Of a stretch of DNA of 16,754 nucleotides, positions 1-7,380 are shown one piece after another (the stretch's first letter is position 1; the number at the start of each line of letters is the position of its first letter). The translations under genes were made by a program, and so were the position numbers. The DNA comes from UBA5436 sp964346085 (GTDB lineage: Bacteria > Bacillota > Clostridia > Saccharofermentanales > DTU023): assembly GCA_964346085.1 (NCBI GenBank), contig CAYFSZ010000029.1, positions 1 through 16,754 on the forward strand, written 5' to 3'. The notes beneath the pieces were generated by a model. That model was given only the letters and a program-made list of their open reading frames with translations, had not been told where the DNA came from and ran no database searches.

Positions 1-1284
1 ATTGAATGTTAAATTGCCTTCTTGTACGCCATAACTAGGGGTGGATGTAAGCTCTTTTGTGGTTAACGTTGAATCATTGAATACAACAACCCCACCATAG
101 TTAATATTTAACCCACCACTAGAACTATTTAAAATTTCTAATGTTGAATTTGTTAAATTTACTTTGTCAGAAATTGTGATTCTTCCCCCGTCAATGATTA
201 AATGAGAGTTAATAAGTTCGCTTGGCGTACCACTAACTCCTACAAGTCCCATAGCTTGCGGGGTACTAAAGAATCCCCCTGTTTTCCATTTTCCTTTAAT
301 TTTCAAGGTAGAATCTTTCATGTATAAGTTTTGTGGCTTACTTTGAAGATTAAAACGATAATCTGTTGTGATTAAATCTACATTTTCCAAATGCAAATTA
401 GCACCATGACCACCCCAAGCTCCTGTGTCGTTTGAGTCAGATTTCGCATTTAGTGTAATCGTTGCATTTCTGAAAACTGCTGTACTATTGTATTCCATGC
501 CTCGACCTACACAGTTTACTGCCAAATTCAAAGCACTTTTTGAAGATCCTTCTATTCTTCCATAATTTCTAAATCCAAATGTTGTATTGGATATGACATA
601 ATTGCCATCACCCAAAACAGCATCTTTTTCAATGACGATCGCATGTTTATAACCAGTCATTGTTAGCGTTTTACCAGCACTGATTTTTAAAGAAGATCCT
701 GCTTTTAAGGTGATTCCTGTTTCAGCATTAGCTGCTTGTAATGAAATATTTCCATCAACTAATACCGTGATTTTCTTATTCACTACGATTCCACTTTGCA
801 CATCAAAACTTTTTACGACAAGGTTTCCACCATCAGCAACTAAAGTCATCGCTTGTGCAAATGTTTTGACTGCTTCCGCTTCGCTTGTTCCAGCATTACT
901 ATCAGCACCGTTTTGTGCATCTAAATAGATTGTTGATGCTGTTGCAGTGCGTCTTACTCTTCTTGGTGTAGATTTTGTTGATTCTGTTGTTGTTTCGATG
1001 GTTGTTTCCGTTTTTTCCGAGGTTGTTTCTTCAATTGCGACTGACGTTTCTTCAGTCTCAGTTGAAGGAACGAGTGTTTCCTCTACCTCCTCAGAAGTTT
1101 CTTCTGTTACCTCTTCATTTTGTGAATTTTGTGGTAAAGATACTTGTTCTTTTGTTTCTTCAGAAATTGTTTCTTCCCCGATTCCCTCTATTTGTTCTTG
1201 CGCATATGTTTTTGTGGTATCTAATACGCTAATAAAAATCGCCAAAACCAATACAAGGATTAAGAATTTCTTAACTGTTTTCAT
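1..1284 (-). CDS. Secreted surface protein, S/T/E-rich stalk plus beta-helix-like region (3' end cut by window)
   Basis: The frame is open from an ATG at 1284 to the left edge, giving 428 residues with no stop; the C-terminus lies outside. A GGAGGAG ribosome binding site (1290-1296) precedes the ATG. Residues 1-28 form a signal peptide: a KTVKK basic end, a hydrophobic core of L/V/I/F, and likely cleavage after TYA. Residues about 30-107 are low complexity, rich in Glu, Thr and Ser (EET, SEE, ETTTES), like a cell-wall-spanning stalk. An arginine cluster (RRVRR, 108-112) follows. From about 119 the sequence IYLDAQNGADSNAGTSEAEAV resembles the entry segment of parallel beta-helix (pectate-lyase-like) surface proteins. 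After it come short Gly/Asn/Thr-rich strands without clear exact repeats. By inference this is an adhesin or other cell-surface protein. An LPXTG or other anchor would lie off-window, so anchoring is unknown. No catalytic residues can be assigned. Confidence 0.85.
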   Translation of the reverse strand, partial: MKTVKKFLILVLVLAIFISVLDTTKTYAQEQIEGIGEETISEETKEQVSLPQNSQNEEVTEETSEEVEETLVPSTETEETSVAIEETTSEKTETTIETTTESTKSTPRRVRRTATASTIYLDAQNGADSNAGTSEAEAVKTFAQAMTLVADGGNLVVKSFDVQSGIVVNKKITVLVDGNISLQAANAETGITLKAGSSLKISAGKTLTMTGYKHAIVIEKDAVLGDGNYVISNTTFGFRNYGRIEGSSKSALNLAVNCVGRGMEYNSTAVFRNATITLNAKSDSNDTGAWGGHGANLHLENVDLITTDYRFNLQSKPQNLYMKDSTLKIKGKWKTGGFFSTPQAMGLVGVSGTPSELINSHLIIDGGRITISDKVNLTNSTLEILNSSSGGLNINYGGVVVFNDSTLTTKELTSTPSYGVQEGNLTFN

Positions 1285-1360
1285 GTTTTCTCCTCCATAA
1301 AAATCATTTTTATCCCATAATGAAATTTATAGTTTTAATTTTATTTATATATCTAATTAA

Positions 1361-1382
1361 TTGCGTGGTAACGGCAACGCAA
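1361..1382. promoter_or_regulatory. Imperfect palindrome upstream of the surface-protein gene, possible operator
   Basis: Arms TTGCGT and ACGCAA, each 6 bases, flank a 10-base centre in which one further G-C pair can form. The site is GC-rich inside a very AT-rich spacer. It lies about 77 bases upstream of the surface-protein ATG, and on the minus strand its TTGCGT arm could act as or overlap a -35 element. Being a repressor or activator site is inference from position and symmetry only. No clear -10 box at standard spacing was found in the AT-rich stretch downstream. Confidence 0.35.
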
Positions 1383-1411
1383 ATATAAAAATTAAGAAAA
1401 TCTTAAGAATT

Positions 1412-1451
1412 AAAAAAATCCTCTCTGCGATTAATGACGCAAAGAGGATTT
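1412..1451 (-). terminator. Intrinsic terminator of hit
   Basis: In the minus-strand RNA the 14-base arms AAATCCTCTTTGCG and CGCAGAGAGGATTT pair fully, one pair being G-U, around an 8-base loop, and a run of seven T residues follows. On the plus strand the G-U becomes a C/A mismatch, so the hairpin belongs to the minus strand. It lies about 31 bases after the hit stop codon. Confidence 0.85.
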
Positions 1452-1482
1452 CTCACTAAGTATGATTTAAAGAAACTATTTA

Positions 1483-1830
1483 TTATAAAATCGAAACTGG
1501 CAATTCTTGTCCACCTAGTATATGGAAGTGAAGATGGAATACACTCTGTCCCGCTTTTTCACCATTATTTACAATGACACGGAACCCTTCTTCAGTGTTG
1601 TAAATCTCTGCAACGCGGGCAATTGCTTCTGTCACAGAGTCCATGATTTTCATACGATCTTCGTGGGAAGCAAGTTGATAAATATTGTCGACATGCACTT
1701 TCGGTACGACAAGAACATGTACTTTCGCCGCTGGATTCAAGTCAGGAAACGCAACAACATATTCGTTTTCATAAATGATATTTGATTCAATTTCTTTGTT
1801 CGCTATTTTGCAAAAAATACAATTTTCCAT
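1483..1830 (-). CDS. hit: HIT family (HinT-like) nucleotide-binding hydrolase
   Basis: This is a 115-residue cytosolic protein of the histidine triad superfamily. HinT-type members hydrolyse AMP linked through phosphoramidate or similar bonds, such as adenosine phosphoramidates and aminoacyl-adenylates. The triad His-x-His-x-His is at H99, H101 and H103 (QSVFHLHFHIL), with H99 and H101 in the usual active-site positions. An N-terminal CIFC pair (C4, C7), with H46 and H99, can bind zinc as in many Bacillota members. The start at 1830 is chosen because AAAGGAAAG (1834-1842) sits just upstream and MENCIFCKI is the normal family N-terminus. An in-frame ATG at 1854 would add eight residues but lies inside the alaS terminator. 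Length is normal. The gene lies directly after alaS, and HinT proteins can act on aminoacyl-AMP, so a functional link is possible but unproven. Confidence 0.93.
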   Translation of the reverse strand: MENCIFCKIANKEIESNIIYENEYVVAFPDLNPAAKVHVLVVPKVHVDNIYQLASHEDRMKIMDSVTEAIARVAEIYNTEEGFRVIVNNGEKAGQSVFHLHFHILGGQELPVSIL

Positions 1831-1843
1831 TATCTTTCCTTTC

Positions 1844-1874
1844 AAAAAAAGCATGACTACTGAGCCATGCTTTT
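1844..1874 (-). terminator. Intrinsic terminator between alaS and hit
   Basis: In the minus-strand RNA, AAAAGCATGGCT pairs over 12 bases (one G-U) with AGTCATGCTTTT around a CAGT tetraloop. Seven T residues, partly shared with the stem, end the hairpin. It begins 13 bases after the alaS stop codon. The T run ends one base before the hit ribosome binding site, so there is no room for a separate hit promoter between them. Confidence 0.85.
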
Positions 1875-1887
1875 CGCTTTGTTTATG

Positions 1888-4542
1888 TTATAAACTTTGT
1901 AATTTTTCTTTGAGTGTATCAAATGCTTCTGGAATTTTGGAAGCATCTTTGCCGCCAGCTTGTGCCATATCCGGACGACCACCACCGCCGCCACCAGTGA
2001 TTTTTGCAGCTTCACGAATGAAGTTTCCTGCATGAACACCCGCTTCAACAGCACTTTTCGTTGCCATAATGAGCCAAATCACTTTGTCATTTACTTCAGA
2101 AGCAAAGACAATAATTGCTGCTTCGTCTTGGAAATGATCTCTGATTTGGTCACCAGTTTGACGTAATTGGTCAGCATCCATATTTTTCATTGCATAGAAA
2201 ATAGATTTAACTTCGCCAATCATTTCTGCTTGTTTCATAATATCATCGACAATACCAGCTGCTTCTTTTGATTTGATGACAGCTAATTCGCGTTCCGTTT
2301 CTTTTTGTTTTTCTTGCAACTGTTCAACTCTACTGACTAAAGCATCCGGTCTGGATTTCAAACGATCTGCTAAGTTATGAATAATTGCAGAATCTTGCAA
2401 GGCATATTGATAAGCACCTGTTCCTGTAACAGCTTCAACTCTTCGAACACCAGAAGCCGTTCCTGTTTCTGCTAAGATTCGCAAAGAACCGATTTGGGAA
2501 CTATGTTTCAAATGTGTACCACCGCATAATTCTTTACTAAAATCACCGATAGAAACTACGCGTACTTTATCGGCATATTTTTCGCCGAACAAAGCTCTTG
2601 CACCTGTTTCTCTTGCTTGATCTAAATCCATGACATTGGTTGAGATTGGTAAATCTTCTAAAATTACGCGATTACAAATGCTTTCGATTTCTGCTAATTC
2701 TTCACTGCTGATTGGTTGATGATGTTTGAAGTCAAAACGCAAACGATCTGGTTCAACTAATGAACCTGCCTGTTCAACGTGATCACCCAACACTTGATAC
2801 AATGCTTGATGCAGAATATGTGTACCTGTATGATTACGCTCAGTTGCCATTCTCTTGGTTTTATCAACTTCAAAAGTTAATGTATCGCCTGCATTCACTT
2901 CTCCTGAAAGCACAACCCCTTGATGCAAGAAAATCTTTGCACCGTTTTTGGTGACGGAATGAATTTCAACTTTCACACTGTCATTGTAAATTAAACCTTG
3001 GTCACCCACTTGTCCACCGGATTCAGCATAGAAAGGTGTACGGTCGCTGATTAAAATGACTGGATCTCCCGCAACGGCTGTTTCGACAGTTTCCAAACCG
3101 TCTTCTCCATTTTGAATGAGATAAAGAACCGTTCCTTCGGCAGTTAATTCTTGATATCCAAGGAATTCTGTAGGATTTTCTTGTTCAACAGAACTTGGTA
3201 AAGCATTCGCGTCCCAAGCAGAATCTGTGTTTTCTAAAGTTGCTTTTCTTGCTCTCGCTTTTTGTTCTTTCATCAAAGCTGTAAAGCCGTCCAAATCAAT
3301 TTCAAGGTTTTGTTCTGCAGCGATTTCTCTTGTTAAGTCTACTGGGAAACCGAAAGTATCGTGTAATTTGAAAACTTGTTCGCCCGTTAAGCCTGCGACA
3401 CCTTGTTTTTTGCTGTCTTCAATGTAGTCAGCTAAGATTTGAGTACCTTGTTTGATGGTTTTCGCAAAAGCTTTTTCTTCACGTTCAATGACACGAAGAA
3501 TGTAGTCATGGCGTGTTTCAAGTTCTGGATATGCATCTTTTGATTGGTCAATCACAACTTCTGCCAAACCTTTTAAAAATACATCTTCGATACCTAATTT
3601 ACGGCCATATCTTGCAGCACGACGAATTAAACGACGTAAAACATAACCACGACGTTCATTAGAAGGTTCAACACCATCGCTAATCATGAACACTGTGCTA
3701 CGAATATGATCGGTAATAACACGAATCGCAACGTCGATATCTCTTTCTTTACCATATTCAACACCTGCCAATTCACAAGCAGAATCTAATACAGCACGAA
3801 CTGTATCGACTTCAAAAATGGAACCAACATCTTGCATGACGCTTGCAAGTCTTTCTAGACCACAACCAGTATCAATATTTTTTTGTTTTAACGGATTGTA
3901 ATTTCCGTCTTCATCTTTTTCAAATTGTGTGAAAACAAGATTCCAGAACTCAATGTAACGATCGCATTCACAACCGACGGTACAATTAGGATCTCCGCAA
4001 CCATATTTTTCACCACGATCAAAATATAATTCTGAGCAAGGACCACATGGACCTGTACCATGTTCCCAGAAATTGTCTTTTTTATCAAAAAGGAAGATTT
4101 TTTCTTTTGGCAATCCGATTTTTTCATGCCAAATATCATATGCTTCATCGTCTTCTTCATAGACTGTGACATATAATTTTTCTTCTGGCATTCCTAATAC
4201 ATCTATGCAGAATTCCCATGCCCAAGCGATTGCATCTTCTTTGAAATAATCACCAAAGGAGAAGTTTCCTAACATTTCGAAAAATGTACCATGTCTAGCA
4301 GTAAAACCAACATTATCGATGTCTTGTGTACGAACACATTTTTGACAAGTGGTGACACGTAATGCTGGTGGTTTCTCAGCACCAGTAAAATATGGTTTCA
4401 GAGGTGTCATACCCGCATTAATTAATAATATAGATGGATCATTTTTTGGAATTAGTGAAAAACTTGGCATTCTATGATGCATTTTAGAAGCAAAAAATTC
4501 TAAGTATTTTTCACGAATTTCATTCAAGCCCATTGCTCTCAT
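1888..4542 (-). CDS. alaS: Alanyl-tRNA synthetase
   Basis: This 884-residue class II synthetase charges tRNA-Ala with alanine in the cytosol and edits mischarged Ser/Gly. The N-terminus (IREKYLEFFASKMHHRMPS), LLINAGMTPLKPYF, FFEMLGNFSFGDYF and WEHGTGPCGPCSE are classic AlaRS catalytic-core segments. A Cys-rich insert around residues 181-193 (CGDPNCTVGCECD) resembles clostridial AlaRS. The editing domain carries FYAESGGQVGDQG near residue 510, HTGTH (H571, H575) and CGGTH (C673, H677), which bind zinc. A coiled region leads to the C-Ala/DHHA1 end, with a six-glycine stretch near 849-854. Length is typical (about 875). The ATG at 4542 has AAGGAG (4551-4556) eight bases upstream; the ATG four codons in is too far from it. 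The 139-base upstream gap holds no T-box specifier leader. The promoter is not clear, with TTTAGT-N18-TATATG at best. Confidence 0.98.
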   Translation of the reverse strand: MRAMGLNEIREKYLEFFASKMHHRMPSFSLIPKNDPSILLINAGMTPLKPYFTGAEKPPALRVTTCQKCVRTQDIDNVGFTARHGTFFEMLGNFSFGDYFKEDAIAWAWEFCIDVLGMPEEKLYVTVYEEDDEAYDIWHEKIGLPKEKIFLFDKKDNFWEHGTGPCGPCSELYFDRGEKYGCGDPNCTVGCECDRYIEFWNLVFTQFEKDEDGNYNPLKQKNIDTGCGLERLASVMQDVGSIFEVDTVRAVLDSACELAGVEYGKERDIDVAIRVITDHIRSTVFMISDGVEPSNERRGYVLRRLIRRAARYGRKLGIEDVFLKGLAEVVIDQSKDAYPELETRHDYILRVIEREEKAFAKTIKQGTQILADYIEDSKKQGVAGLTGEQVFKLHDTFGFPVDLTREIAAEQNLEIDLDGFTALMKEQKARARKATLENTDSAWDANALPSSVEQENPTEFLGYQELTAEGTVLYLIQNGEDGLETVETAVAGDPVILISDRTPFYAESGGQVGDQGLIYNDSVKVEIHSVTKNGAKIFLHQGVVLSGEVNAGDTLTFEVDKTKRMATERNHTGTHILHQALYQVLGDHVEQAGSLVEPDRLRFDFKHHQPISSEELAEIESICNRVILEDLPISTNVMDLDQARETGARALFGEKYADKVRVVSIGDFSKELCGGTHLKHSSQIGSLRILAETGTASGVRRVEAVTGTGAYQYALQDSAIIHNLADRLKSRPDALVSRVEQLQEKQKETERELAVIKSKEAAGIVDDIMKQAEMIGEVKSIFYAMKNMDADQLRQTGDQIRDHFQDEAAIIVFASEVNDKVIWLIMATKSAVEAGVHAGNFIREAAKITGGGGGGRPDMAQAGGKDASKIPEAFDTLKEKLQSL

Positions 4543-4570
4543 ATATCTATCTCCTTATTCATATATCTAT
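4539..4570 (-). repeat. 12-base direct repeat around the alaS ribosome binding site, creating a seven-codon upstream ORF
   Basis: The 12-mer TCATATATCTAT (plus strand) occurs at 4539-4550 and 4559-4570, a 20-base period that flanks the alaS AAGGAG. The distal copy provides an ATG at 4562. It opens the mini-ORF MNKEIDI, whose TGA overlaps the alaS ATG as ATGA. The distal ATG has no clear ribosome binding site, so translation of the mini-ORF is doubtful. The repeat itself is certain. Confidence 0.6.
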
Positions 4571-4608
4571 GATTTAAATTCTTACTAAAGTTGAATCATT
4601 ATTCTTTC

Positions 4609-4654
4609 TGAAAAAGAAAGCTGAAGTTATTATATACTATAACAACCTCAGCTT
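4609..4654 (-). terminator. Intrinsic terminator of the pseudo-phosphatase gene
   Basis: A 37-base inverted repeat (4618-4654) with 17-bp arms ending in AAGCTGA/TCAGCTT and a 3-base loop is followed on the minus strand by a T-rich stretch, TTTCTTTTTC. Two positions that are A/C mismatches on the plus strand become G-U pairs on the minus strand, which fixes its direction. It begins about 27 bases after the stop codon of the upstream gene and separates that gene from alaS. Confidence 0.8.
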
Positions 4655-4681
4655 AAATACCTTTATTCTATTAATTCGAGA

Positions 4682-6541
4682 TTAATCTCTTAAATAGTCT
4701 CCCGATACATAGCCTTCAATACCGTCGGTCGTTCTAACCAAATACCAACCGTCTTCTGCTGGTTCAATGATTTCTAATAGTGTATCTTGAACTAATTGTC
4801 CTACAAGATCACCATCTGTAGATGGAGCAGCACGTAAATTCAATGTTTCGGTATCAACATAAGCTGTTCCAGAAAGTGCGCCAGTACCTTCATCACTAAC
4901 ATCTGAAGTTTCTGTACCGTCTGCTGTATCAGATTCTGATGGAGATTCTGTTTCAATCGGGGTTTTCACATCAGCTTCATTTGTTGTTTGAATAACAACT
5001 GGTTTTGTTTCTGTCTCATCTGTTTGTGCTGCATTATCATTGTTGAAGAAAAGCATTTTTGCTAAGGCAAATAAACATGCTAAACAAATCAGAACCAATA
5101 CTCCATAGATGATATTTCTTTTCATGTTAGAGTTTTGAGGCGTATCATCATAGACATCGTATTCCTCTTCGTCTTGATCATAAAAATCATTATGAACGCG
5201 TCTTTTAGAAACTCGACGATCATCTTGCCATGCAGAATCATCGTAGACATCTTCATACTGATCAATGTCATCCTGACCATAGCTATCATCAAATGAATCA
5301 TCAAGATATTGATTCGAATTTGTTGTCACAATTGGCTCAAAAACTGGAACATCATCAGGATCACTATCATCGAGAGTTGTCACTTCTTGATCTTCTAAGT
5401 CAGAAAAATCAAAGTCATTGCTTTCTGGTTCTTGATAACTCTCTTTTGTATCATCAAAACGAGGTCTGAAAGGATCATCGTCAAATGACTCTTGTTCTTC
5501 TACTGTAGGTTCTTCTGTTTCAATAGATGTTTCATAATCTGCACTTAAAATAGGTTGTTCACTTGCAAATGAATGTTCTTCTTCCGGAGTTTCTTTAGGT
5601 TCGTTCTGCTTTGTCGAAATAGGATATTCAGGTTTAAATGAAGAATCATCTGGCTCAACTGGTTTCACACCTTCAGAACGAAGTGGTTCGTAACGGGTCG
5701 TTTCTTGAGAAACAGGTGCATTATCTTGATTTTGGAATAAGCCTAAATTAATACGACCTGTTCTTTCTGCTGGAATGACTTCTTCTACAACTGCAAGAAG
5801 TATTTGCATAGAATCATCATGATTGGATTCTCTTGCTAAATCAACGATTTCTGCTGCAGCATCACCACAATCTTCTGCATGGTAGAGCACTTTGATTAAT
5901 TCTCTCTGCCCAACTGCTTCTAATAATTCTTTGTTGCACAAAATTAGAATATCGTCATTTTGAACTTGCGCAATATTAGAGTAACGGATGGTTCCCGCAA
6001 CACCTGCGGAGAAATCCATCATGTGTTCGATTTTATTTCCATGATAATCTGCATTTACTAATTCATAATCACAAGTTGTTAATGGATATAATGCATTATT
6101 TCTATACAAGAAAGCACAAACTCCACCACGAGTAACGGCAGCTATTTCTGCTTCTTTCATAATAATTCCTGCAAAATATGATTGGCGAACCCCTTGTCTT
6201 GCGATGGTTGCTCTTCCACCAATTTCAACTGCACAATCAGCCAAATCGTTTATTTCATTATCAATTTTTTCATTGCTAACTTTTACAGCTTCTGTCATTT
6301 GATTTAATGAAGAAATTGTTCCTTTATCATTCGAGACAGCTTCCAAATCATTGGTTGCAAAAATTGAATAAAAGAATCCTCTGTCTTCACCCGTACTGCT
6401 AATATCAGCTCCATTATTTTCGCGTTTTCTGATAAATCTGCCATCTATGTAAAAACAATCTTTCACATTTTCATTCTGCCTATAATCAGCATTTAACGCA
6501 GCAGAAACTCGTGTTGTTGTAAAACGTGAAATTTTTGCCAT
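4682..6541 (-). CDS. Membrane-anchored PP2C-like pseudo-phosphatase with extracellular SH3b domain
   Basis: This 619-residue protein has no gene name I recognise. Residues about 14-253 follow the order of a PP2C/PPM Ser/Thr phosphatase: RQNEN in place of RxxNED, a strand YSIFATND where VaDGmGG is expected, SYFAG...AAVTRGGVCAFLYRNN in place of the GDSRaYL segment, DDILILCNKELLEAV in place of GD..LLcSDGL, and NHDDSMQILLAVV in place of DN(I/M)Tvivv. At least four metal-binding Asp positions are replaced, so catalysis is unlikely. Residues about 260-470 are a disordered acidic linker (D/E/S/Q). A single membrane helix spans about 476-499, preceded by MKR, which puts the N-terminus in the cytoplasm. 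Residues about 559-619 form a bacterial SH3 domain (LNLRAAPS...GWYLVRTTDGIEGYV) outside the cell, of the kind that often binds peptidoglycan. The ATG has TAGGAGG upstream. A role in sensing or scaffolding is inference. Confidence 0.85.
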   Translation of the reverse strand: MAKISRFTTTRVSAALNADYRQNENVKDCFYIDGRFIRKRENNGADISSTGEDRGFFYSIFATNDLEAVSNDKGTISSLNQMTEAVKVSNEKIDNEINDLADCAVEIGGRATIARQGVRQSYFAGIIMKEAEIAAVTRGGVCAFLYRNNALYPLTTCDYELVNADYHGNKIEHMMDFSAGVAGTIRYSNIAQVQNDDILILCNKELLEAVGQRELIKVLYHAEDCGDAAAEIVDLARESNHDDSMQILLAVVEEVIPAERTGRINLGLFQNQDNAPVSQETTRYEPLRSEGVKPVEPDDSSFKPEYPISTKQNEPKETPEEEHSFASEQPILSADYETSIETEEPTVEEQESFDDDPFRPRFDDTKESYQEPESNDFDFSDLEDQEVTTLDDSDPDDVPVFEPIVTTNSNQYLDDSFDDSYGQDDIDQYEDVYDDSAWQDDRRVSKRRVHNDFYDQDEEEYDVYDDTPQNSNMKRNIIYGVLVLICLACLFALAKMLFFNNDNAAQTDETETKPVVIQTTNEADVKTPIETESPSESDTADGTETSDVSDEGTGALSGTAYVDTETLNLRAAPSTDGDLVGQLVQDTLLEIIEPAEDGWYLVRTTDGIEGYVSGDYLRD

Positions 6542-6596
6542 AATTTATCCTCCTAAATATTTCAATATCAATTCATTTTAATGTTAATCACCAAGT

Positions 6597-6605
6597 ATTA
6601 TAGCA
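6597..6605 (-). promoter_or_regulatory. Extended -10 promoter for the pseudo-phosphatase gene
   Basis: On the minus strand TGC-TATAAT forms a perfect extended -10 element (TATAAT at 6597-6602, TG at 6604-6605). It would start RNA near 6590, about 48 bases before the ATG at 6541. No good -35 is visible, which extended -10 promoters tolerate. The element overlaps the junction just after the ispD stop codon, so the gene can be expressed apart from the ispD operon. Confidence 0.55.
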
Positions 6606-6607
6606 TA

Positions 6608-7348
6608 TCATTTATTATATATATTAAGGTTATCTAACAATTTCTCTGCAATTGTGATATCAATTTGATGAGTTATTTTAATATTCGACTGATCTCCGGG
6701 GCAAATTTTAACTGGAATTTTTGCATATTGGAGAACCGATATATCATCTGTCGCAGAAAAACTTTGTACCTGAGCGTATTCATGTGCTCGTAATAAAGTG
6801 CTTAATTTGGCACCTTGTGGGGTTTGAATTGCGATGAGTGAAGCTCTGTCAGGCGTATGTTTCACGCATGCGTCCTCATCAATGAAATGAATTGTGTCCG
6901 TAACTGGTACCCCGACTCCAAAACCGATTTCTAAGCCCTGTGAAATGGATTCGTTGATTTGCTCTGCACAAGAAATAATTTCTTCAGGACGAATCAAGCA
7001 TCTTGCTGCATCATGAACTAAGCAAATCGTCTCGCTGGGATTTTCTGCTTTTTGGTTTGCTTCTATCAGCCCTTTGTAAACGGATTCTTGTCTAGTCGCA
7101 CCACCTTCAAAAATAGAAATATCACAGTTTTGCTTTTCAATAAAGTCCTTCAAATGGCTTTTCATTAAATCAATTTCATTTGCATGCACCATTACAATAA
7201 TGGAAGATACCTTTTCCGTTTTGATAAACTGTAATAAAGTTCTACGAATGATGCTCTCATTCGCGATTTCAATAAACGGCTTATTCAGATTACTTTCCAT
7301 TCTACTTGAAAGGCCAGCCGCCACAATGACCGCTACAATTTTTCTCAT
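6608..7348 (-). CDS. ispD: 2-C-methyl-D-erythritol 4-phosphate cytidylyltransferase
   Basis: This 246-residue enzyme transfers CMP from CTP to methylerythritol phosphate, the third step of the MEP isoprenoid pathway. The nucleotide-binding start VAAGLSSRM (residues 9-17) with K23, the GGATRQESV motif (82-90), VHDAAR (111-116), IQTPQG and ATDDISVL all match IspD. Length is normal (about 230-240). AAGGAG sits just upstream of the ATG at 7348. The gene follows radA by about 32 bases, as part of the same run. The related TarI (ribitol-5-phosphate cytidylyltransferase) shares these motifs. The radA neighbourhood and the absence of a tarJ partner favour IspD, but motifs alone cannot exclude TarI. 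The usual partner ispF is not in the window. No terminator follows it, so its transcript probably continues into the next gene. Confidence 0.88.
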   Translation of the reverse strand: MRKIVAVIVAAGLSSRMESNLNKPFIEIANESIIRRTLLQFIKTEKVSSIIVMVHANEIDLMKSHLKDFIEKQNCDISIFEGGATRQESVYKGLIEANQKAENPSETICLVHDAARCLIRPEEIISCAEQINESISQGLEIGFGVGVPVTDTIHFIDEDACVKHTPDRASLIAIQTPQGAKLSTLLRAHEYAQVQSFSATDDISVLQYAKIPVKICPGDQSNIKITHQIDITIAEKLLDNLNIYNK

Positions 7349-7380
7349 TTTTCTCCTTTAACCATATTTTCTAACGACAA

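Noticed and set aside
710..1300. Plus-strand open frames rich in Ser, Val and Phe opposite the surface gene
   Set aside because: They are antisense reflections of the Glu/Thr-rich stalk and have no ribosome binding sites. The minus-strand frame has a signal peptide, a Shine-Dalgarno and family-like composition.
1831..1854. Longer hit start at the ATG at 1854
   Set aside because: It lies inside the alaS terminator stem and has no ribosome binding site. The ATG at 1830 has AAAGGAAAG and the family N-terminus.
5122..5469. Other-frame ORFs opposite or within the acidic linker
   Set aside because: Repetitive Asp/Glu codons create Met/Ile- or His/Leu-rich reading in other frames. There are no start signals or recognisable domains.
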